Positions 44,407-53,046 of a stretch of DNA of 64,000 nt are shown piece by piece. Made by a program: the position numbers and the translations under genes. Numbering within the stretch: the stretch's first letter is position 1; each line of letters begins with the position of its first letter. The stretch is from Alphaproteobacteria bacterium (GTDB lineage: Bacteria > Pseudomonadota > Alphaproteobacteria > Micropepsales > Micropepsaceae), in NCBI GenBank assembly GCA_947473475.1, contig CANJBZ010000005.1:1-64000 (forward strand), given 5' to 3'. The notes below the pieces were generated by a model. The model was given only the letters and a program-made list of their open reading frames with translations, ran no database searches and was not told the DNA's origin.

Positions 44407-44518
44407 CCTGACGGGAGTGCTTTGCTGCTCACGCCGAGGGGCGGTTATCGGACGGATGCTGCGTGTATGTGCGCATTCATGATGGGTGAACGCTCAAGCA
44501 TGCGCGCGGAGTATCGTG

Positions 44519-45307
44519 ATGAGAATGCATCTGATGACAGCCCTGGTGTTGGCTTCGTCTTGCTCGGCAGCCTTCGCCCAAACCCAAGCGCTGCGTGACA
44601 GCACGCCGGCCACTGTCGGTGGCGTCGAGGCGGTTTGCACGGGCGCAAGCGCGGAGGCGCGGGCCAATCCGAAATGGCGCGCCTATCCGGTGCGGCTCGA
44701 ATTTTCCGGTGCGCGCGGACAATTTCTCGGCGACGAAACCGTGACGGTTAAGGGCAACGGCATCGACGTGTCCGTCAGCTGCCAAGGCCCGTGGCTTCTG
44801 CTGAAGCTGCCGGCGGGCCGTTACGACGTCAGCGCCGATGTCGCCGATGCCGGGCACAAGGACATCGAGTTGCGTGCTCCGGCCCGCATCGCCGTGAGTT
44901 TTCCCATGGCCGGGGGCAAGGCGACAACGCGCGCTCCTGCTCCGCGCCGCGAACTGGCGGCTACACGGGATTTAAACCGCAAGACTTTGCAGGTACCCAA
45001 CCCAGTGGTGCATCACCCCGAACTGAAGGACGAGTACAGCGCACTAGACAAGCAATACCGCGCGCAGATTTCGGCGACCGAAACCTTGCGTCAAACCTAT
45101 AGCGGACAGCGCGATACGCATGATGCGCTGAACCGGGAACTTCAGGATTGGAGCCCCGCCAAAGATCAGCAGTTTCAGAACCAGAAAAATGCCTACCTCC
45201 TGAAAGAAACCCCGTATGAGGAGCAGGCGCGCCAACATCAACAACAGCACGCCGATTATCAGGCGCGTCTAACCCGCTACGAAACCGAACTCCGTACCGC
45301 GAAGTAA
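44519..45307 (+). CDS. Secreted protein with C-terminal coiled-coil region
   Basis: 262 residues from ATG 44519 (GCGGAG upstream). Signal peptide MRMHLMTALVLASSCSAAFA. Residues ~25-120 form a beta-type domain with RLEFSGARGQFLGDETVTVKGNG and WLLLKLPAGRYDVSADV, similar in style to carboxypeptidase-regulatory-like or PEGA-like folds. Residues ~165-262 are rich in Q, E and R with heptad-like spacing, so a coiled coil or extended helix is likely. No function can be named. Confidence 0.6.
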   Translation: MRMHLMTALVLASSCSAAFAQTQALRDSTPATVGGVEAVCTGASAEARANPKWRAYPVRLEFSGARGQFLGDETVTVKGNGIDVSVSCQGPWLLLKLPAGRYDVSADVADAGHKDIELRAPARIAVSFPMAGGKATTRAPAPRRELAATRDLNRKTLQVPNPVVHHPELKDEYSALDKQYRAQISATETLRQTYSGQRDTHDALNRELQDWSPAKDQQFQNQKNAYLLKETPYEEQARQHQQQHADYQARLTRYETELRTAK

Positions 45308-45316
45308 ATCATATCT

Positions 45317-45436
45317 CTCACCATGGCCGACCTCCGAGCCGGCCACCTAGCGGGCGAGCGTCCGCGAGCCGATGATTCATTTGCGCCCGCAGACGCGGGC
45401 GCGCTGGGTGGCCGCCTCAAGGGCGGCCATGGTGAG
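45317..45436. repeat. Family-C palindromic repeat, copy 2 (inverted)
   Basis: About 120 bp. The ends match copy 1 (CTCACCATGGCC ... GGCCATGGTGAG), but the central ~70 bp are the reverse complement of copy 1's centre, with about 90% identity by eye. Lies between two convergent genes. Confidence 0.85.
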
Positions 45437-45486
45437 TGTGGTTTTGAGACGGTCGATAGTCTCTATGCAACAAACCTAACGAGCCA

Positions 45487-47001
45487 TTATTCCCCCGGAA
45501 CGGGTTCCGGCTTAACCGGCGCGTGGCCCGGAAACGAGTCCAGTTCGCGGACCGGTATCATCATCGCGAACACCGTCGACAGCGCCGAGAAAAACACCAT
45601 CGCGACAAACGTAAGGCGCAGCGCCGAATCGAGCGCCGCCCGCAGCGGCAGGTCGGAGCCGCCGCCCAAAATATTGCCGATGCTGCCCAGCAAGTCATGG
45701 ATCTGCGCCGTGCTGAGACTGCCGGCCTTCTCGCTGGCAAACATCACCACTGCCAAATTCAGCACCGCTCCAAGCGCGGTGACGCCGAACGTGTTGCCAA
45801 GCGTGCGCGAAAAGATGAGAGACGCCGTGGCGCTGCCGCGTTTGCTCCATTCGACGCTGCCCTGGATCATCACCATGGAGGTGATGTTCAGCAGGCCCAT
45901 GCCGAAGCCCATTATGAACGGACCCACGCCGGTAAATGCCGGATGTGTGTCAGGCCGGATGAACAAAAGCATAGCCGTGCCGATGGGAATCAGCGTCGCG
46001 CCAAATCGCAAGGTCGTGCGCATCGAGAAGCGGCGCAAAATGCTGTGCGACACAGCCGACGCCAACGGCCAGGCGAACATCATCGCCGAGAGTGGAATGC
46101 CCGCCAAAATCGCGGGCCTTCCCTGCACACCCTGAATGTAAACCGGAAGATACGTCGTCACGCCAATCAGCGTCATGGTGCCCAGCAGCAGCGAGGCGTT
46201 CGCTGTGGCAACCATGCGATTGCCCCACAAATCCAGCGCGATCATCGGTTCGTGCGCGCGCTTCTCTTGCAGAAGGAACAGCAGCGCCGCCGCGAGGAAC
46301 AGCGCCAGCAGCGCCGCGATTTCGCCCCAGCCAAGCGTCGCGCTCTGCGTCAGCGCGATCAGCAGCGCGCTGACCGCGACCGAAAACAGCGCGGCGCCAA
46401 GATAATCGAGCGCGTGTGTCCTGCGCTCGACCTTCTCGTGCATGAACATCAGGAACCCGGCGATCGTGATGATTCCGATCGGAATGTTCACCCAGAACAC
46501 CCAGGCCCAATTGAACCGCTGCACAATGAACGCGCCGGCAATCGGTCCGGCGACGGCGGCAATCCCCCACACCGACGACAGCCATCCCTGGATTTTCAAT
46601 CGCTCCCGCGGCGAATACAGATCGCCCGCGATGGTAATCGCGACCGGCTGCATCGATCCGGCGCCCAATCCCTGAAGCAGGCGGAAGGCAATCATCGACG
46701 GCATGGACCACGCGAAACCGCACAGCAGCGATCCGCACAGGAAAATGACAATGCCGCCGATCATGACGGGCTTGCGGCCGTAAATGTCGGAGAGTTTGCC
46801 GAACAGGACCGTGGTCGCGGTCTGCGTCAGCAGAAACGCGGCGAAGACCCAGGAATAGAGCGCAAACCCGCCGAGCTTGCCGACAATCTGCGGCATGGCG
46901 GTGGCGACGATGGTTGCCTCGATGGCAGCCATGAACAGCGCCAGCATGACGCAAAGAAGAACCAAGGGGCGGCGTGCGGGCGGCGAGGAAATCGCGGACA
47001 T
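45487..47001 (-). CDS. MFS drug exporter, DHA2 (EmrB/QacA) family
   Basis: 504 residues with about 14 membrane segments. Motif MPQIVGKLGGFALYSWVFAAFLLTQTATTVLFGKLSDIYGRKPVMIGG (signature of DHA2 exporters) and the later VAGPIAGAFIVQRFNWAWVFWVNIPIG block (antiporter motif C and following loop) are clear. It probably exports toxic hydrophobic or cationic compounds by proton antiport. No outer-membrane or adaptor partner lies next to it, so it may work alone. Divergent from the ABC exporter gene with 200 bp between the starts. Confidence 0.85.
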   Translation of the reverse strand: MSAISSPPARRPLVLLCVMLALFMAAIEATIVATAMPQIVGKLGGFALYSWVFAAFLLTQTATTVLFGKLSDIYGRKPVMIGGIVIFLCGSLLCGFAWSMPSMIAFRLLQGLGAGSMQPVAITIAGDLYSPRERLKIQGWLSSVWGIAAVAGPIAGAFIVQRFNWAWVFWVNIPIGIITIAGFLMFMHEKVERRTHALDYLGAALFSVAVSALLIALTQSATLGWGEIAALLALFLAAALLFLLQEKRAHEPMIALDLWGNRMVATANASLLLGTMTLIGVTTYLPVYIQGVQGRPAILAGIPLSAMMFAWPLASAVSHSILRRFSMRTTLRFGATLIPIGTAMLLFIRPDTHPAFTGVGPFIMGFGMGLLNITSMVMIQGSVEWSKRGSATASLIFSRTLGNTFGVTALGAVLNLAVVMFASEKAGSLSTAQIHDLLGSIGNILGGGSDLPLRAALDSALRLTFVAMVFFSALSTVFAMMIPVRELDSFPGHAPVKPEPVPGE

Positions 47002-47201
47002 CGTCTTTTCGGCCGCATTGGCCGGATCGGGGGGAACCCTTCACCGGAGGGCGGCGCTTTCATGTTCGCTTCCTTCTAGCACGGCGGAGACGCGGGTCAC
47101 CTTTTTACGCGTGCCAAAGATGACGGTTGCGTAACGTGGGCGACTGCGCGAGCGACCCGACGCCACTACCCCCGCGCGGATGGTTTCCGCTATAGGACGG
47201 C

Positions 47202-49022
47202 ATGACCGATACAGCCCAAACCCAACGCGAACATCTGAACCGCCAGACCGGACGCCGCCCTACCTCTACGAAACTCACCCCTTTAGGCGCCCTTAAACCG
47301 TTTTTGGCCCCATATCGCTGGACGATCCTGCTCGCCGGCGCGGCGCTGGTCGTTGCGGCGGGGGCGACCCTGGTGTTGCCCGCGGCGGTGCGGGGGGTGA
47401 TCGATCACGGGTTTTCGCAGGAAGATGCCGCCAACATCCGCCGGTATTTCCTGGCGCTGATCGCGGTTGTCGGCATTCTCGGCGCGGCATCGGCGACGCG
47501 ATTCTATCTGGTGTCGTGGATTGGCGAGCGCATCGTTGCCGACGTTCGCGCCAAGGTGTTCAGCCATGTTTTGTCGCTGTCCCCGCGCTTTTTCGAAACC
47601 ACACGCACGGGCGAAGTGCTTTCGCGCCTGACCGCGGACACCACTTTGGTGCAGACCGTCATCGGCTCGTCGGCCTCCTTCGCCTTGCGCAATCTGGTTA
47701 TGGCGGTGGGCTCGCTCGTTATGATGGGGATCACCAGCCCAAAGCTGACCGCTCTTTGCTTGATCGGCGTTCCGCTGGTGGTTGGCTTGATCCTTCTGTT
47801 CGGACGCCGTGTGCGCAAGCTCTCGCGGGAAGCCCAGGATCTCATCGCCGAAACCACCGCCTATGCGGGTGAGGCGATCAATGCGGTGCAGACGGTGCAG
47901 GCCTTCACCCACGAGGACACAGACCGCGCCAGCTTCAGCGCCGCCGTCGAAGCGTCGTTTGGCGCCGCCATTCGCCGCACAAAAATGCGTGCCGTGATGA
48001 CGGCCTTGGTGATTTTCATGGTCGGCACCGGTATCGTCGTGGTGCTGTGGATCGGCGCTTCCGACGTGCTCGCCGGCCGCATGACGGGCGGGACACTCAG
48101 CCAATTCATTCTATATGCCGTGTTTCTCGCCACCGGCATGGGCGCGGTCAGCGAAACCTGGGGCGATGTGCAGCGCGCATCGGGCGCAACCGAGCGGCTG
48201 ATGGAAATCATCACCACCGAACCGGAAGTGAAGGCGCCCGCCGCTCCGCTGCTGCTGCCAAAGCCCGTCAGGGGATCGATCGCCTTTGAAGGCGTATCGT
48301 TCCGCTATCCCTCGCGCCCCGAACACGCGGCGCTCACCAGCGTTGGTTTTTCGATTGCACCGGGTGAGGCTGTGGCCCTCGTCGGGCCTTCGGGCGCGGG
48401 AAAATCGACCGTTTTCCAGTTGCTTTTGCGGTTTTTCGATCCCCAGGAGGGATGCATCCGCTTCGATGGTGTCGACATCGCGCAAGTCGAGCCAAGCGAA
48501 CTTCGGCGGTACATCGCGCTGGTGGCGCAGGACCCCGCCATCTTCTCCGGCACAATCGCGGAGAACATCCGCTACGGCCGGCCCGGCGCGTCCGATGTCG
48601 AAGTTCGCGACGCAGCAATTGCGGCTGCGGCCGACGAATTCATCCGCGACTTGCCGGACGGTTACGAATCCCGTCTCGGCGAGCGAGGGGTTACGCTGTC
48701 GGGCGGGCAACGTCAGCGTCTCGCCATTGCGCGCGCGATCCTGCGCGATGCGCCATTGCTATTGCTGGATGAAGCGACAAGCGCGCTCGACGCCGAAAAC
48801 GAGCGTCTGGTGCAGCAGGGGCTCGCCAATCTGATGCACGGCCGCACCACCATCGTCATCGCGCACCGGCTCGCCACCATTCAGCGCCTGAAGCGAATCG
48901 TCGTGATGGAACAGGGCCATATCATCGCCGAAGGCAGTCACGCGGAACTGGTGTCGCGAGGCGGACTCTATGCACGTCTGGCGTCGCTGCAGTTCGACGA
49001 GGCGCGCGCGCTCGCGAGCTAA
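47202..49022 (+). CDS. ABC exporter, fused membrane and ATPase domains (MsbA-like)
   Basis: 606 residues: a six-helix transmembrane domain (residues ~30-330, including SLSPRFFETTRTGEVLSRLTADT) followed by an ATPase. Walker A VGPSGAGKST is at ~394, signature LSGGQRQRLAIARAILR at ~499 and Walker B LLLLDEATSALD at ~519. It works as a homodimer in the inner membrane; members of this group export lipids, lipopolysaccharide precursors or drugs. Substrate not predictable. GC-rich, well-preserved sequence. Confidence 0.9.
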   Translation: MTDTAQTQREHLNRQTGRRPTSTKLTPLGALKPFLAPYRWTILLAGAALVVAAGATLVLPAAVRGVIDHGFSQEDAANIRRYFLALIAVVGILGAASATRFYLVSWIGERIVADVRAKVFSHVLSLSPRFFETTRTGEVLSRLTADTTLVQTVIGSSASFALRNLVMAVGSLVMMGITSPKLTALCLIGVPLVVGLILLFGRRVRKLSREAQDLIAETTAYAGEAINAVQTVQAFTHEDTDRASFSAAVEASFGAAIRRTKMRAVMTALVIFMVGTGIVVVLWIGASDVLAGRMTGGTLSQFILYAVFLATGMGAVSETWGDVQRASGATERLMEIITTEPEVKAPAAPLLLPKPVRGSIAFEGVSFRYPSRPEHAALTSVGFSIAPGEAVALVGPSGAGKSTVFQLLLRFFDPQEGCIRFDGVDIAQVEPSELRRYIALVAQDPAIFSGTIAENIRYGRPGASDVEVRDAAIAAAADEFIRDLPDGYESRLGERGVTLSGGQRQRLAIARAILRDAPLLLLDEATSALDAENERLVQQGLANLMHGRTTIVIAHRLATIQRLKRIVVMEQGHIIAEGSHAELVSRGGLYARLASLQFDEARALAS

Positions 49023-49071
49023 GGGCGAGCGGCTTATGCTATGATCGCGTGCACCTTCATCGTGGACGTCG

Positions 49072-50037
49072 ATGAAACCCATGCTGCTGGCGGTTCTCGC
49101 TGTCTCATTCGTTCTTCCAAGCTCAGTCGCGCTGGCGACTAATTATCCCAAGACCACCGGAATATTCACGCGCAGCGTGGGAAGCATTGGCGGGCGAGAT
49201 CGCTCGTTCTTTGTCTATGAGCCGCGCGATCTTAAGCCCGGCGCGCCGCTCCTGTTCATGTTCCATGGCGGCGGTGGCGATGGCCGCGCCGCGCGCGAGG
49301 GAACCGGCGGTGAGTTTGAGCTGCTGGCCGACCGCTACGGCTTTGTCGTTGTCTATCCAGACGGCGTGAACCGTTCGTGGAACGGCTGCCGCAAGCTGCA
49401 GAACGCCCAACGGCAACGGCGCGGCATCGACGACATGGCGTTTGTCGATGCCATGATCGCGCAAGAGATTGCGCGTCACAAAATCGATGAAAAGCGCGTC
49501 TTCGCCGTCGGCCATTCCAATGGCGGGGCGTTGGCATTCCGGTTGGCGTTGGAGCGGGCGGACAAATTCGCGGGCATCGCCGCGATTTCCACCAATCTGC
49601 CGGCCGCGGACAATATGGATTGCGATCCAAAGCCGAAACCTATGCCGGTGCTGATCATGAACGGCACGGCCGATCCCGTCAGTCCGTATGACGGCGGCAC
49701 GAACCGGCGCGGCACCGCCAACGGACGCACGCTCTCCACCGATGAAACGGTGCACTATTTCGCTAGGAGCAATGGGCTTGAGGGAGCGCCGGAGCGCGCG
49801 GTGCTGCCGCACAAAGGTGCGGACACGACGTCCGTTGAACGCGTTGTCTGGACCGCGCCCGGAAAGCCAGCCGTCGCGCTCTACACGATCCGCGGCGGCG
49901 GCCATAATGTGCCGCAGCCCTATTTCCGCTTTCCGCGCTCAGTCGGTCCGCAGACCGAGGATGTCGACGCGCCCGCCGCGATCTGGGATTTTTTCATGCG
50001 GGAAACGTCAGGACTTGCCGCGCAGCAGGTCCAATAG
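49072..50037 (+). CDS. Secreted esterase, PHB-depolymerase/LpqC-like
   Basis: 321 residues with a signal peptide (MKPMLLAVLAVSFVLPSSVALA). The hydrolase core shows LLFMFHGGGGDGR (oxyanion), the nucleophile elbow GHSNGGALAF, and the late Asp in MNGTADPVSPYDGG and His in GGGHNVPQ. This matches the LpqC/polyhydroxybutyrate-depolymerase-type esterases, often feruloyl or acetyl-xylan esterases; the substrate is not known. Its 3' end overlaps the 3' end of suhB by 30 bp on the opposite strand. Confidence 0.8.
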   Translation: MKPMLLAVLAVSFVLPSSVALATNYPKTTGIFTRSVGSIGGRDRSFFVYEPRDLKPGAPLLFMFHGGGGDGRAAREGTGGEFELLADRYGFVVVYPDGVNRSWNGCRKLQNAQRQRRGIDDMAFVDAMIAQEIARHKIDEKRVFAVGHSNGGALAFRLALERADKFAGIAAISTNLPAADNMDCDPKPKPMPVLIMNGTADPVSPYDGGTNRRGTANGRTLSTDETVHYFARSNGLEGAPERAVLPHKGADTTSVERVVWTAPGKPAVALYTIRGGGHNVPQPYFRFPRSVGPQTEDVDAPAAIWDFFMRETSGLAAQQVQ

Positions 50038-50802
50038 CGGCCGGTGCAAAGTCTGGTTCGTGGCGATGATGTGGCCGGAATCCATCATGTTCTCGCGGCC
50101 GTCCATATCGGAAACGACGCCGCCGGCTTCCTTCACGAGCAGTATGCCGGCTGCAACATCCCAGGGTTTGAGATTGCGTTCCCAGAACGCATCGAAGCGT
50201 CCCGACGCCACCCAGGCAAGATCGAGCGCCGCCGAACCGAACCGGCGCACCCCCGCGGTTGACGCGACCACTGCGTTTAATTCCGACAGAAATACATCGC
50301 GGCCGTCCTTGCCCATGAAAGGCGCTCCCGATGCCACCAGAATATCGGACATGTTTTGCCGCGCGGCGACTCGCAAGCGCCGGTCGTTCAAATAGGCGCC
50401 GTGGCCTCTCTCCGCGAGATACATCTCATCGGTCACCGGATTGAAGATCAGCGCCGACACAAGCTGCCCTTCGCGCTCCAGTCCGATGGAAATCGCGAAT
50501 TGCGGAATGCCGTGCATAAAATTGGTGGTGCCGTCGATGGGATCGATGATGAATCGGTGTGATTTGTCGCGTCCCTCGATGGCGCCGCCTTCTTCGACGA
50601 GAAAGCCATAACCAGGCCGGGCCTTGGTCAGTTCCTCGACAAGAATGCGTTCGGTGCGGGTGTCCGCGGTGGTGACAAAATCCGCCGGTCCCTTTTTCGA
50701 GATCTGCAAATTCTCCAGCTCGCCGAAATCGCGGATAAGGCCACGCGCGGCTTTGCGGGCGGCCGCAATCATCACATTCAGAGCGGGCGAAAGATAAGGC
50801 AT
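50008..50802 (-). CDS. suhB: Inositol-monophosphatase-family protein SuhB
   Basis: 264 residues. Metal-binding motifs are EEGG (AIEG follows), FIIDPIDGTTNFMHGIP and a late WDVAAGILLVKEAGG block, all typical of Mg2+-dependent inositol monophosphatases. In bacteria SuhB also acts in rRNA transcription antitermination with NusA; which role dominates here cannot be read from sequence. It follows efp on the same strand with an 82-bp gap, a common alphaproteobacterial order. Confidence 0.9.
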   Translation of the reverse strand: MPYLSPALNVMIAAARKAARGLIRDFGELENLQISKKGPADFVTTADTRTERILVEELTKARPGYGFLVEEGGAIEGRDKSHRFIIDPIDGTTNFMHGIPQFAISIGLEREGQLVSALIFNPVTDEMYLAERGHGAYLNDRRLRVAARQNMSDILVASGAPFMGKDGRDVFLSELNAVVASTAGVRRFGSAALDLAWVASGRFDAFWERNLKPWDVAAGILLVKEAGGVVSDMDGRENMMDSGHIIATNQTLHRPLLDLLRGKS

Positions 50803-50884
50803 AGACGTGTGTATCCTGCGAGGCGTGCCGGAGCAAACGGACGCCCGAGTGCGAACGCGTTCGCTTGCCGGAAGGTGCGGAGAA

Positions 50885-51451
50885 TTAGTCCGCGCGTTTC
50901 ACATAGGAGCCATCGTCCGTGGAGACGATGACCTTCGTTCCGGATTCGATGAACGGCGGCACCTGAATGCGCAACCCATTCTCAAGTGTGGCGGATTTGT
51001 AGGACGACGCGGCGGTTTGTCCCCTGGTGGTGGGATCGGCTTCGACGATCTGCAGCACCACCTGTGGCGGCAGCTTTACGCCCAGCGGCTTGCCCTCGTG
51101 CAGCTGCATGACGACCTTCATGCCGTCCTGCAGGAATTTCGCGCCCTCGCCCAGCAAATCGGACGGGACTTCAAGCTGATCGTAGCTCTGCATGTCCATG
51201 AAGGTCAGCATGTCGTCGCTGCCGAAGAGATATTGGAAATCGCGGCGCTCCAGCACGACCTCGTCCACGGTTTCGGCCGAGCGAAAGCGTTCGTTCAGCT
51301 TGCCGCCGGTGACGACATTTTTCAGCTCGACCTGATTATAGGCCCCGCCCTTGCCGGGCTTCACCGACTGGGTCTTGACCACCGACCAGAGCTGACCGTT
51401 CAGCTCGATGATCATGCCGGGACTGACTTCGTTACCTGCGACTTTTGACAT
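50885..51451 (-). CDS. efp: Translation elongation factor P
   Basis: 188 residues, standard EF-P length, three beta-barrel domains. Lysine in the loop [14 protein letters not shown] is the residue modified (beta-lysylated in many bacteria). Typical blocks are [27 protein letters not shown] and the C-terminal [41 protein letters not shown] relieves ribosome stalling at proline runs. A family-D repeat lies upstream between this gene and thiE. Confidence 0.95.
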   Translation of the reverse strand: MSKVAGNEVSPGMIIELNGQLWSVVKTQSVKPGKGGAYNQVELKNVVTGGKLNERFRSAETVDEVVLERRDFQYLFGSDDMLTFMDMQSYDQLEVPSDLLGEGAKFLQDGMKVVMQLHEGKPLGVKLPPQVVLQIVEADPTTRGQTAASSYKSATLENGLRIQVPPFIESGTKVIVSTDDGSYVKRAD

Positions 51452-51507
51452 GGTGCGTTTGTGCTTTTCTTGGGTCGCGCGGGTTCTAGCAGGGGCAGCA
51501 ACCCCGT

Positions 51508-51599
51508 GTCATCCCGGAAGCCGCGTTAGGCGGCTATCCGGGAACTACCCAGCAAACGGCACAGTGGGTCCCGGCTCACGCTTCGCTGGCCGGGATGAC
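51508..51599. repeat. Family-D palindromic repeat, copy 2
   Basis: GTCATCCCGGA at one end, CCGGGATGAC at the other, with an inner hairpin around GCCGCGTTAGGCGGC. It lies between the thiE stop and the efp start. Copy 1 is at 36567-36652. Confidence 0.75.
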
Positions 51600-51601
51600 A
51601 G

Positions 51602-52219
51602 TTACATGAGAGCGTTAAACGCCTTAACGGCCGCTGCCGGACCTTGCGGGTAATCCCAGACGCCCGCGGCGACCGCTAGAAAATCCGCGCCGGCTTCGAT
51701 AAGAACGCCGCAATTTTCCACAGTGATGCCGCCAATGGCGACGCAGGGCACCACCATCGTTTGCGACCACCATTGCAGCAATTCAGGCTCGGCGCGGGTC
51801 TTCGGTTCTTTGGTCTGCGTCGGGAAGAAGGCGCCGAACGCCACGTAGTCGGCGCCCGCGTCGGATGCCTCGATCGCCAAATGCCGCGAATCGTGACAGG
51901 TGACGCCGACAATCCGGTCCCGCCCCAAAAGCGCGCGCGCGTCCACATAGGACGCATCTTCCTGGCCGACATGGACGCCATCCGCGCCCATCCGCGCCGC
52001 CAGATCGGGCCGGTCGTTCAGAATGAAGGCAACGCCGGCGCGTTGCGCGATGGGCAGCAACGCATCGGCCGCGCGCATGATTTCATCGTCCGGGATGTCC
52101 TTCAGCCGCAGTTGAAGGCTCGCCACATCGCCGCCGCCGAGCGCGCCTTTCAGCGTCTCGGCGAAGCTCTTGGGTTCAATCCGCGGCGGCGTAATCAGGT
52201 AAAGACGGCATTGGCTCAT
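51602..52219 (-). CDS. thiE: Thiamine-phosphate synthase
   Basis: 205 residues, a TIM barrel with [25 protein letters not shown] and [36 protein letters not shown], typical of ThiE, which joins the pyrimidine and thiazole parts of thiamine. Start ATG at 52219 overlaps the upstream HEPN-like gene stop by 4 bp (ATGA), so its translation may be coupled to that gene. The next genes upstream in the same direction are the small partner, fba, pgk, gap and tkt. Confidence 0.9.
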   Translation of the reverse strand: MSQCRLYLITPPRIEPKSFAETLKGALGGGDVASLQLRLKDIPDDEIMRAADALLPIAQRAGVAFILNDRPDLAARMGADGVHVGQEDASYVDARALLGRDRIVGVTCHDSRHLAIEASDAGADYVAFGAFFPTQTKEPKTRAEPELLQWWSQTMVVPCVAIGGITVENCGVLIEAGADFLAVAAGVWDYPQGPAAAVKAFNALM

Positions 52220-52719
52220 CGGGCTTTAAGCAACATTGCTAGCAAAAACAGTCGTCGCTCATCAGGTGCGGCAGTTTCAAATTGAGTTATCGCGAAGGCC
52301 GCGCGAATGGACGCTGCCAATGCTTCCGACTTATAGACCCGGATGTTGGGATCATAATCCGCTCTGTGGCGAAGCTCTTGGAGGTCCGCGAACGCATACG
52401 CGACGTACTGAATTTCTTTCGAAAAGGCCTTGCGACCTAACGATGCCGCCAGCTTAGCCGGCAACTGTCCCTTCGCTGCATCCTGACATAGCCGCAACAT
52501 CGCAGAATGCTCATAAGCGCGATAAACAAGTGCGTATGCTGGGGATTTTCGAGCCTTAGCGGTCGCTCCAATCAGGTCATCGGCGGCGGCCCGCAATAGG
52601 TGGTGAAACAGTGCGTAGTAAGTTGCGGATATCGCCCGGCGAAGGTCGACCTGTTTTGGTGCTCCGCGGCGGGTCTTTATGAGTCGGACCGCATGACGAA
52701 CAAGTTCGCTGGCGTCCAT
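52216..52719 (-). CDS. HEPN-like helical protein
   Basis: 167 residues, all helical. [23 protein letters not shown] is a HEPN-type first helix pair and [13 protein letters not shown] a second typical block. HEPN proteins are often RNases of toxin or defence pairs, but the catalytic Rx4-6H motif is not clearly present (RAYEH gives Rx3H), so activity is uncertain. It begins 3 bp after a 98-residue partner gene and ends overlapping thiE by 4 bp. Base composition is lower in GC than the surrounding core genes, a sign of transfer. Confidence 0.6.
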   Translation of the reverse strand: MDASELVRHAVRLIKTRRGAPKQVDLRRAISATYYALFHHLLRAAADDLIGATAKARKSPAYALVYRAYEHSAMLRLCQDAAKGQLPAKLAASLGRKAFSKEIQYVAYAFADLQELRHRADYDPNIRVYKSEALAASIRAAFAITQFETAAPDERRLFLLAMLLKAR

Positions 52720-52722
52720 AAG

Positions 52723-53019
52723 CTAAGAAACCGCACTGCGTAATTCTTTTTCTCCAACATAGCGAAGGTATGGGTATCGCGTCTCTCCGATCGCGGTTAG
52801 TCGTCGCTCTACAGCCTCATGAAGAGAGAAGTAATCTCCTCCCTTCATGGTCGGGAGTTTCGAAAAAACGACCATTATTGCCAGCGTGGGTTGTCCGGCA
52901 GCGCTGTCGATGTCTTCCTCGACAGTGACCTCGGAAATTTTCGCGCGAGGCAAAACTTCCTGAACGCCCGCCTTCACGAGGCCTGCAATCTCATCCTTCG
53001 TAGCAAACGACCTGTCCAT
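52723..53019 (-). CDS. Small partner protein of the HEPN-like gene
   Basis: 98 residues with an alpha/beta pattern: ISEVTVEEDIDSAAGQPTLAIMVVF, a loop, then LHEAVERRLTAIGETRYPYLRYV. It lacks the GS...DxD motif of classical nucleotidyltransferase (MNT) antitoxins, yet its size and place directly before a HEPN gene are what one sees in two-gene HEPN cassettes. The start at 53019 has no clear ribosome-binding site; TATGAT lies about 12 bp upstream on the minus strand, so a leaderless transcript is possible. Function inferred only. Confidence 0.55.
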   Translation of the reverse strand: MDRSFATKDEIAGLVKAGVQEVLPRAKISEVTVEEDIDSAAGQPTLAIMVVFSKLPTMKGGDYFSLHEAVERRLTAIGETRYPYLRYVGEKELRSAVS

Positions 53020-53046
53020 TCAATTAGAATATCATAATGTTTGTTA

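Noticed and set aside
42623-44407. 594-codon open frame antisense to the hydrolase and paralogue 3
   Set aside because: Mirror of two well-supported genes; low-complexity R/H-rich translation without family resemblance.
45523-47079. 518-codon open frame antisense to the DHA2 exporter
   Set aside because: R/Q/H-rich shadow of a membrane protein gene; no domain seen.
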